Part shown: piece after piece, positions 58,411 to 64,000 of the stretch
Position numbering within the stretch: position 1 is the first letter of the stretch
Layout of the letters: every line of letters starts with the position of its first letter
Assembly (NCBI RefSeq): GCF_011059135.1
Contig: NZ_JAALGD010000009.1
Location: 62,001-126,000, forward strand
Direction: 5' to 3'
Length of the DNA: 64,000 nucleotides
DNA from: Brevibacillus sp. SYP-B805
GTDB taxonomy: Bacteria; Bacillota; Bacilli; Brevibacillales; Brevibacillaceae
Program-made: the position numbers and the translations under genes
Notes under the pieces: generated by a model
What the model saw: only the letters and a program-made list of their open reading frames with translations
What the model was told of the DNA's origin: nothing
Database searches by the model: none

Positions 58411-60078
58411 ATGAAGAAACGTTGGATCTCGTTGTGGCTGTTGTTTGCGTTCTGCCTGTTCGGGGGATGGGGGAATGATGCCTTTGCCGAACAGCCGGGA
58501 GACTTTGTCAAGCTGGTGATGGACGGCAAGCCCGTGGAACCGGATGTGCCGCCGCTGATTCAAAACGGGCGCACCCTGGTTCCGATTCGTGTCATTGCCG
58601 AGGGGTTGGGAGCCGACGTCGCCTGGGACCAGCCTACCCGGACAGCCACCATTACACGCGAAAACAGCACGCTGGTTTTGCAGCTCAATCGTGCAAAAGC
58701 GGTCGTGAACGGCAAGGAGGTGGCCCTGGATACCGCGCCTGTGATCTATCACCAGCGCATGCTGCTGCCTCTGCGCTTCGTCGGTGAGACGTTGGGGGCC
58801 GCGATCGGATGGGATGCGGATTCCCGGACGGTGGTGGTGAACCGCACCATCGCCCTGGAGGCAAACGGCAAGGACCTGACCGGATCGTACAAGCCGTTTG
58901 TGCTGGAGGACGACGTCTATCTGCCGGTGGAGCGGCTTGCCGAGTACCTGGGGATGAAAAACGGCCTGAATGCGGCCAAGCTTGCCGGTGCGAGACATAT
59001 CGATTCCCAGGCGTACATACCGCTTGCTCGGGCGGAAGAGCTGCTTGACGCACAGATTCGTTGGGACAAGGGAGAAAACCGCGTTACAATCAAACGGGTA
59101 AATGAACTGGATGCAATCAGCACGGAAGGGGACAGCATCTTGCTGTCGACCGAAAAGTGGGTAACCCCGCAGCATTTCGTATTGCAGGGGCCGTACCGGA
59201 TCGTCCTTGACCTGCCGCATACCGTGCTGTCGGACAAGCTGTCGGAGGCATTGGCGGACGGGCAGGCTTCGGCGGATGCCCTGGAGGCGGCGGATCAACC
59301 GATACAGGACGACAAAGAGGCTGATGACGGCGGGCAAGCCGGGTCGACCGCCCAACCGGCCGCCGGAGAGAACAGCGCTCTCCCGCTGATCAAGTCGATC
59401 CGCTACAGCCAGTACCAGGAAAATCCCGCCACTGTCCGGGTTGTGATCGAACTCAACCAGAAGAGCAATTACACGGTCACGGAGAAGGAGGACGGGTTGG
59501 CGATCAAGCTTGCCCCCGCCCCGCGCAAGACCGGCTTTCTCATTGTCCTGGACGCCGGTCACGGCGGGAAAGACAATGGGGCCTCAGGGGTCGCCGGCAA
59601 TGTGGAAAAGGAGTATAATCTAAGCATCATCAACCGGATGATGGAGCTGTTGAAGCAGTACAAGGAATTTCAGGTGGTGGCGACCCGGACCACGGACGTC
59701 TACCTTACGCTCCAGGAGAGGGTGGCGATCGCCAATGAGAGGGGCGCGGACCTGTTCCTGTCCGTACACGCCAATTCGTTCAAAGCGGATTCGCGCGGCA
59801 CAGAGACCTACTACTACAACAGCTACAGCCAGGCGTTTGCCAACATTGTGCACCGCCACCTGCTGAAGGCGACGCAGTTCCCGGATCGCGGCGTGCAGAA
59901 GAGCGGTTTCTACGTGATCAAATATACGAAGATGCCCGCCGTTCTGACCGAGACCGGTTTTCTTACCAACGCCTACGAAAACAAGCAGATGATGTCGCCG
60001 GAATTCCGTGACCGGGTTGCCAGGGAACTGGTGGCGGCCATCAGGGAGTACTACCTGACCGTCTACGACTCGGAGTAA
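58411..60078 (+). CDS. N-acetylmuramoyl-L-alanine amidase with stalk and AMIN domains
   Basis: The 555-aa exported enzyme has a signal peptide (to about residue 28). Two copper-amine-oxidase N-terminal-type repeats follow (LVPIRVIAEGLGADVAW at about 59-75, LLPLRFVGETLGAAIGW at about 119-135), then a middle region with an AMIN-like part. The zinc amidase_3 domain (about 375-550) holds LDAGHGGKDNGA, the Glu in VEKEYNLSI, SVHANSF and the catalytic Glu in LTETGFLTN. It cuts the bond between muramic acid and the peptide in peptidoglycan. ATG 58411 follows GGAGGAGG. The GerMN gene follows within 11 bp. Confidence 0.93.
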   Translation: MKKRWISLWLLFAFCLFGGWGNDAFAEQPGDFVKLVMDGKPVEPDVPPLIQNGRTLVPIRVIAEGLGADVAWDQPTRTATITRENSTLVLQLNRAKAVVNGKEVALDTAPVIYHQRMLLPLRFVGETLGAAIGWDADSRTVVVNRTIALEANGKDLTGSYKPFVLEDDVYLPVERLAEYLGMKNGLNAAKLAGARHIDSQAYIPLARAEELLDAQIRWDKGENRVTIKRVNELDAISTEGDSILLSTEKWVTPQHFVLQGPYRIVLDLPHTVLSDKLSEALADGQASADALEAADQPIQDDKEADDGGQAGSTAQPAAGENSALPLIKSIRYSQYQENPATVRVVIELNQKSNYTVTEKEDGLAIKLAPAPRKTGFLIVLDAGHGGKDNGASGVAGNVEKEYNLSIINRMMELLKQYKEFQVVATRTTDVYLTLQERVAIANERGADLFLSVHANSFKADSRGTETYYYNSYSQAFANIVHRHLLKATQFPDRGVQKSGFYVIKYTKMPAVLTETGFLTNAYENKQMMSPEFRDRVARELVAAIREYYLTVYDSE

Positions 60079-60088
60079 GGGGGATGCT

Positions 60089-60655
60089 ATGAAACGTTTA
60101 CTCTTTTTGCTGATGCTTGCCAGCCTTCTTGCCGGCTGCGGAAGCAAAACCGTCTCCGTAGAGAAGCACCCGGACCCGCAAGCGGAGGCCGGGCAGGAAA
60201 CGGGGGCGGCTGCCGGCGGGAAAACGGCGACGGCTGCCAGCGGGGAAACGCAGGAACAGCCGCCGCTGACGAAAGCGGTTGTCACCGCCTATTATGCCGA
60301 TGACCAGCTGACGGGATTGCTTGCGGAAAAACAGGAAATCCGCTATGCAAACGATGTGGACAAGTATAAACAGGCGCTTGCCCTGCTGGAGCATCCGGCG
60401 CAAAAGGGCCACAATCCGCTGTGGCAGAACTTCGCCTATCATTCCGTAACCTTTGCCGACGGCCAGCTGACCATCGATACCAAGGGGAGCAACGTGTACA
60501 ACCTGGGAGCGGAAGGAGAGGAAATGGCCCTGGAGGCATTGAAAAAAACCCTCTACCAGTTCCCGGAAGTGAAAAAGATCGTGCTCCTGCGAGACGGCCA
60601 GCCGATCGACTCCTTGATGGGGCACGTCAGCCTGGAAGACGCGTTAACGAAATAG
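60089..60655 (+). CDS. GerMN-domain lipoprotein
   Basis: This 188-aa lipoprotein has the lipobox LAGC at about residue 17. A Gly/Ala/Thr-rich linker follows, and then one GerMN domain (about 65-180) with VTAYYADDQLTGLLAEKQ, FADGQLTIDTKGSNVYNLG and EALKKTLYQFPEVKKIVLLR. GerMN domains occur in the spore protein GerM and in LpqB-type cell-surface proteins, often together with cell-wall amidases as here. It probably works with the amidase encoded 11 bp upstream. Confidence 0.9.
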   Translation: MKRLLFLLMLASLLAGCGSKTVSVEKHPDPQAEAGQETGAAAGGKTATAASGETQEQPPLTKAVVTAYYADDQLTGLLAEKQEIRYANDVDKYKQALALLEHPAQKGHNPLWQNFAYHSVTFADGQLTIDTKGSNVYNLGAEGEEMALEALKKTLYQFPEVKKIVLLRDGQPIDSLMGHVSLEDALTK

Positions 60656-60668
60656 TCGACAGACCGCA

Positions 60669-60703
60669 AAGCAGCCTTCCCTGCAGAGGGGGGCTGCTTT
60701 TTT
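60669..60703 (+). terminator. Terminator of the amidase-GerMN operon
   Basis: AAGCAGCC (60669-60676) pairs with GGCTGCTT (60692-60699), with CCCT/AGGG inside, followed by TTTTTT. Confidence 0.9.
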
Positions 60704-60783
60704 CATGCAATGTTTACACAGCCTCCACGTCCTGTTCAACCGTGTCTGCTACTGTGAAGGAAACGGAGACAGGAGGTGCGGCC

Positions 60784-61278
60784 ATGAACGTGCAGATTTC
60801 CCTGGCGAGGCGCGAGGATTTTGCAGACATGATCCGGCTGGCGGATTTGACGCTGCCGGACCGGATGAATCTCCATGAATTGAAAAAGTATCTGGAACTG
60901 TTCCCGGATTTGATCTATAAAGCGACTGACGATGGCCGGCTCATCGGGTTCAGCTGTGCGGGTATCGACATGTATGGTGAGACAGGCTGGCTGCTCTTCA
61001 GCAATGTGGCCCCCGCCTACCAGGGCAAAGGGATCGGGAAGCGGCTGATCGAAGCCCGGCTGCAGGCGCTGCGCCGGTTTCCCACCCTGAAGCGGGTGCT
61101 TGTGACGGTGAGCGAAACCAACACGGCTTCCATCCGCGCACTGGCATCCCAGGGCTTCCGTTTTTCCCGGCAGGAGCTGGACTACTATGGGCCGGGCAGG
61201 CACCGCAACATCATGGAGCTGTCCCTGGCGCCTGTGGCGATCGTTCCACGTCCCGCCGATCAGCCGGCACTCATCTGA
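60784..61278 (+). CDS. GNAT-family N-acetyltransferase
   Basis: This 164-aa protein has the GNAT core. Motif A is LFSNVAPAYQGKGIGKRLIE (acetyl-CoA loop Q-x-x-G-x-G). Motif B is VLVTVSETNTASIRALASQG, and FRFSRQELDYYGPGRHRNIM follows. ATG 60784 follows AGGAGGTG. The acceptor substrate is unknown. It is monocistronic, between the GerMN operon and pst. Confidence 0.87.
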   Translation: MNVQISLARREDFADMIRLADLTLPDRMNLHELKKYLELFPDLIYKATDDGRLIGFSCAGIDMYGETGWLLFSNVAPAYQGKGIGKRLIEARLQALRRFPTLKRVLVTVSETNTASIRALASQGFRFSRQELDYYGPGRHRNIMELSLAPVAIVPRPADQPALI

Positions 61279-61281
61279 ATC

Positions 61282-61319
61282 TTAAAAAAAGCTTAACATG
61301 ACATCCACATCTGCATAAT
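61282..61319 (+). promoter_or_regulatory. PhoP box and -10 of the pst operon
   Basis: Three 6-bp repeats with an 11-bp period, TTAAAA (61282), TTAACA (61293) and TCCACA (61304), match the direct-repeat PhoP box (TTNACA). CATAAT at 61314-61319 is a -10 box. Phosphate-starvation activation by PhoPR is the natural reading. Confidence 0.7.
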
Positions 61320-61384
61320 AATGGCGCGGTATCGTTGTACCTGTAGGAATCAATCCAAGATATTTGGGGGAGGACTTTTTACAC

Positions 61385-62320
61385 ATGAAACGATTCGGCA
61401 AATTGTTCATGGCATTGACGTTTGCGGCAGCGGTTCTGGCTGGCTGCGGGACGGGCAGCACAACAACACCGGCAGCGCAGGATCAGCAGCAGCCGGCAGC
61501 ACAGCCTGCCGACCAGCAAGCTCAACCCGCCGCAACTTCGGGTGAACCGGTAACCGCCGTTGGTTCCACCGCCCTGCAGCCGCTTGTGGAACAGGCAGCC
61601 AAGGATTTCATGGCGAAAAACGCCGGCGCGCAAATTCAAGTGCAAGGCGGAGGCAGCGGCACAGGCCTGAGCCAGGTGGCAAGCGGCGCTGCTACCATCG
61701 GCAACTCCGACATTTTCGCAGAAGAGAAAGATGGAATCCCGGCCAATGAACTGGTTGACCACAAGGTTGCCGTCGTCGGCATTGTGGCAGCCGTCAGTCC
61801 GAAAGTAGGCATCGACAATCTGACCAAGCAGCAGCTGATCGATATCTTCACCGGCAAAATCAAGAACTGGAAAGAAGTGGGCGGCGCCGACATGAAAATC
61901 ACGCTGGTAAACCGTCCGAAGAGCTCCGGTACGCGGGCAACTTTCAACAAGTTTGCTCTGGACGGCAATCAGGAAGCGGAAGGCATCACGGAAGATTCCT
62001 CGGGTACCGTGCGCAAAATCATCGCGGAAACCCCGGGTGCCGTCGGATACCTGGCTCTCTCTTACATCGATGATTCCGTCAAGGCGCTGAAGCTGGACGG
62101 CGTGGAAGCGACTCCGGAAAACATCGCAACCAACAAATATCCGGTATGGGCATACGAGCACATGTATACCAAAGGGGAACCGACTGGTACCGCCAAAGCG
62201 TTCCTGGACTACATTCTGAGCGATGAAGTACAAAAGAAAACGGTGACGGACCTGGGCTTCCTGCCGATCACTGAGATGAAAGTGGAACGCGACGCGGAAG
62301 GCAAAATCTCTAATAAATAA
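61385..62320 (+). CDS. pstS: Phosphate ABC transporter substrate-binding lipoprotein
   Basis: The 311-aa lipoprotein has the lipobox LAGC at about residue 21. A Gln/Ala/Pro-rich linker follows, and then the PstS fold with VGSTALQPLVEQAAKDFM, VQGGGSGTGLSQVASGAATI, NRPKSSGTRATFNKFAL and ETPGAVGYLALSYI. These loops bind inorganic phosphate. ATG 61385 is used; a GTG/ATG further up lacks the spacing. A hairpin between pstS and pstC should give more PstS than permease. Confidence 0.95.
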   Translation: MKRFGKLFMALTFAAAVLAGCGTGSTTTPAAQDQQQPAAQPADQQAQPAATSGEPVTAVGSTALQPLVEQAAKDFMAKNAGAQIQVQGGGSGTGLSQVASGAATIGNSDIFAEEKDGIPANELVDHKVAVVGIVAAVSPKVGIDNLTKQQLIDIFTGKIKNWKEVGGADMKITLVNRPKSSGTRATFNKFALDGNQEAEGITEDSSGTVRKIIAETPGAVGYLALSYIDDSVKALKLDGVEATPENIATNKYPVWAYEHMYTKGEPTGTAKAFLDYILSDEVQKKTVTDLGFLPITEMKVERDAEGKISNK

Positions 62321-62353
62321 ACAACGGGCCGCTAAGAAAAGAAACGGCGGAGA

Positions 62354-62385
62354 GAGGGGTACGCGTACCCCTCATTCTGCTTGTT
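62354..62385 (+). terminator. Attenuating hairpin between pstS and pstC
   Basis: The perfect palindrome GAGGGGTACGCGTACCCCTC (62354-62373) is followed by ATTCTGCTTGTTTT. It probably lets part of the transcripts through to pstC. Confidence 0.75.
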
Positions 62386-62401
62386 TTCAGGAGGGAGTTA
62401 T

Positions 62402-63397
62402 ATGAGTCATCGGGGGATGGAAGGGTCTGCCGTCCTGGCCAAAAACGCTGCGGAACCCGCTGTTCCGTTACAACACACACGAGGGTCGTCCATGCAAACC
62501 AGACTAACCAAACGCAACCGCCATATTCACGCTGAGAATGTGATCGGCAGAGCCATTGCCATGCTGTGCGCCGCCATGCTGATCATTCTCGTGCTGTCCA
62601 TCAGCTATTTTATCGCGTCCAAAGGCCTGGCCACCTTCTTTGTGAATGGGGTGAGCCTGAAAGAATTTTTAACCGGAACCACTTGGGATCCTGAGGGAGA
62701 ACCGGCCGCGTTTGGCGTATTTCCGTTTATCCTGGGCTCTTTTCTGGTGACCGTGCTGGCGGCGGTGATTGCCGCGCCCCTCGGCATCGGGGCCGCGATT
62801 TTCATGACGGAAATCTCGCCGGCATTCGGCAAGAAAATCCTGAAACCGGTCATTGAGCTGCTGGTGGGCATTCCCTCCGTCGTTTACGGGTACGTGGGGC
62901 TTACCCTTCTCGTCCCGTTTATTCGGGAACAGTTCGAAGTGCTCGGCTTCAGTGTGCTGGCCGGCGGACTGGTTCTTGCGCTGATGATTCTGCCCACGAT
63001 CACCAGCGTGGCCGCCGATGCCATTGAAGCCGTTCCCCAGGATCTGCGCAACGCCTCGCTGGCGCTGGGGGCCACGCGTTGGCAGACGATTTGGCATGTC
63101 GTGCTGCACAGCGCGCTGCCGGGCTGCCTCACCGCTGTTGTGCTGGGGATGGCCCGCGCGTTCGGGGAAGCGCTGGCGGTGCAGATGGTGATCGGGAACA
63201 CCACGAAGCTGCCGGAGAGCATCCTGGATCCGATCAGCACCTTGACCAGCGGCATCACCCTGAATATGGGGAATACCATCGCGGGAACCCCGTATAACAA
63301 TGCGCTGTGGTCCATGGCCTTGATTCTGTTGCTCATGTCCTTCGCATTTATCCTGATTCTTCGCATCCTGGGCAGAAGGAAGTGGGCCAGCCGATGA
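62402..63397 (+). CDS. pstC: Phosphate ABC transporter permease PstC
   Basis: The 331-aa protein has a hydrophilic N-terminal extension of about 45 residues and then six membrane helices. It has the PstC landmarks PAAFGVFPFILGSFLVT, IELLVGIPSVVYGYVGL and the ATPase-contact loop LRNASLALGATRWQTIWHVV. ATG 62402 follows GGAGGGAG. Its stop overlaps the pstA start (ATGA). Confidence 0.95.
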   Translation: MSHRGMEGSAVLAKNAAEPAVPLQHTRGSSMQTRLTKRNRHIHAENVIGRAIAMLCAAMLIILVLSISYFIASKGLATFFVNGVSLKEFLTGTTWDPEGEPAAFGVFPFILGSFLVTVLAAVIAAPLGIGAAIFMTEISPAFGKKILKPVIELLVGIPSVVYGYVGLTLLVPFIREQFEVLGFSVLAGGLVLALMILPTITSVAADAIEAVPQDLRNASLALGATRWQTIWHVVLHSALPGCLTAVVLGMARAFGEALAVQMVIGNTTKLPESILDPISTLTSGITLNMGNTIAGTPYNNALWSMALILLLMSFAFILILRILGRRKWASR

Positions 63398-64000
63398 GAA
63401 TAAAAGCCAAAATCATGGATCGAACCGCCACGTTTCTGCTGACAGCCATCGCCGTGCTGATTATCGGGGTGCTGTTCGCTCTCCTGGGCTTTCTTCTGAC
63501 GCAGGGATGGCACAAGCTCAACTTCGACTTTCTCACCTCGCCGCCGAGCATCGCGGAAGCGGGCGGCGGGATTGGTCCGCAGCTGTTCAACTCGTTTTAT
63601 CTGCTGGTGCTGACCATGCTGATCGCGCTGCCGATCGGGCTCGGAGCGGGCATCTATATGGCGGAATACGCGCCGGATAACCGGTTCACCCGGTTTATCC
63701 GCCTCAGCATCGAGGTCTTGTCCTCGCTGCCGTCGATTGTGATCGGCTTGTTCGGCCTGTTGGTATTTGTGACAATGACGGGCTGGGGATACTCCATCCT
63801 GTCCGGCGCGCTGGCGCTGACGGTGTTCAATCTCCCCCTGCTGGTGCGGATTACGGAGGATGCCCTGCGCAACGTTCCCCCCAGCCAAAAGGAAGCCAGC
63901 CTTGCCTTGGGCATCTCCAAATGGCGCACCATTACCTCGGTGCTGCTGCCGGCGGCTCTGCCCGGCATTATCACCGGGACGATCCTGGCTTCGGGCCGCG
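63394..64000 (+). CDS. pstA: Phosphate ABC transporter permease PstA, N-terminal part
   Basis: The gene runs off the window. The first 202 residues show membrane helices (FLLTAIAVLIIGVLFALLGF, YLLVLTMLIALPIGLGAGIY) and the PstA motifs MAEYAPDNRFTRFIRLSIEV, LSSLPSIVIGLFGL and QKEASLALGISKWRTITSVL. It is coupled to pstC by the ATGA overlap. The pstB ATPase gene should follow outside the window. Confidence 0.94.
   Translation, partial: MRIKAKIMDRTATFLLTAIAVLIIGVLFALLGFLLTQGWHKLNFDFLTSPPSIAEAGGGIGPQLFNSFYLLVLTMLIALPIGLGAGIYMAEYAPDNRFTRFIRLSIEVLSSLPSIVIGLFGLLVFVTMTGWGYSILSGALALTVFNLPLLVRITEDALRNVPPSQKEASLALGISKWRTITSVLLPAALPGIITGTILASGR

Overview
The window looks like chromosomal DNA of an endospore-forming, fairly GC-rich member of the Bacillota, most probably the family Paenibacillaceae (Brevibacillus-like). 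This is inferred from gene content, not from any search. The signs are Gram-positive Shine-Dalgarno (SD) sites of the AGGAGG type, frequent TTG starts, lipoprotein signals, U-tailed terminators, sporulation-linked families (YtaF, GerMN, a SpoVIF-like protein), bacilliredoxin, RNase J, a SAM-I riboswitch, a PhoP box and a sigma-W-like promoter. I see no tRNA, rRNA, CRISPR array, prophage or complete insertion sequence.

Layout, left half. 1-0.8 kb: end of a KDG kinase gene and KDPG aldolase. 0.9-3.8 kb: CapA-like enzyme, a small protein, an Lrp regulator and a metallo-beta-lactamase-fold enzyme. 3.8-4.1 kb: structured repeat. 4.1-6.7 kb: winged-helix regulator, 86-aa protein, ClpP, NAD-dependent epimerase. 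6.7-8.5 kb: wreck of an SgrR-like regulator beside an MFS transporter. 8.7-13.7 kb: amino-sugar operon (ROK repressor, ABC uptake, NagB) behind a XylR-type operator. 13.8-17.7 kb: GNAT, and an intact divergent MFS/SgrR-like pair. 18-23.8 kb: LysR, EamA transporter, nitronate monooxygenase, CitR-like LysR and a CitA-like citrate synthase. 24-27.4 kb: permease, MazG, TrpS, YtaF. 27.5-30.1 kb: pspA-DUF350-DUF4178-DUF4247 envelope-stress operon.

Right half. 30.4-37.2 kb: ECF sigma factor, a DUF4870 gene broken by a stop codon, a MoxR-DUF58-DUF4129 operon and an ArsR/MFS operon. 37.4-39.1 kb: IS21-type end fragment and a SAM-I-controlled homocysteine synthase gene. 39.5 kb: 27-aa holin-like toxin. 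39.8-43 kb: DUF2512, rhodanese, YtkA-like and SCO1 proteins, chromate transporter. 43.2-46.4 kb: RNase J, bacilliredoxin, aldo/keto reductase. 46.5-52.9 kb: TolC-like protein carrying copper-amine-oxidase-type domains, MFS, calcium ATPase, cupin. 53-57 kb: LCP protein and MetNIQ. 57.4-61.3 kb: two small proteins, cell-wall amidase, GerMN lipoprotein, GNAT. 61.4-64 kb: PstS, PstC and the start of PstA behind a PhoP box.

The most unusual signals are these. (1) A family of four related structured repeats, at about 3.8, 13.8, 23.9 and 57.1 kb, each next to a terminator-like hairpin. (2) Two genes whose strong SD is correctly spaced from an ATC codon, not from ATG/GTG/TTG. (3) A TolC-like protein fused to surface-type domains in an apparent monoderm. 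(4) A 13-bp palindrome lying against the -10 box of three separate promoters. (5) A DUF4129 protein that lacks the usual transglutaminase domain.
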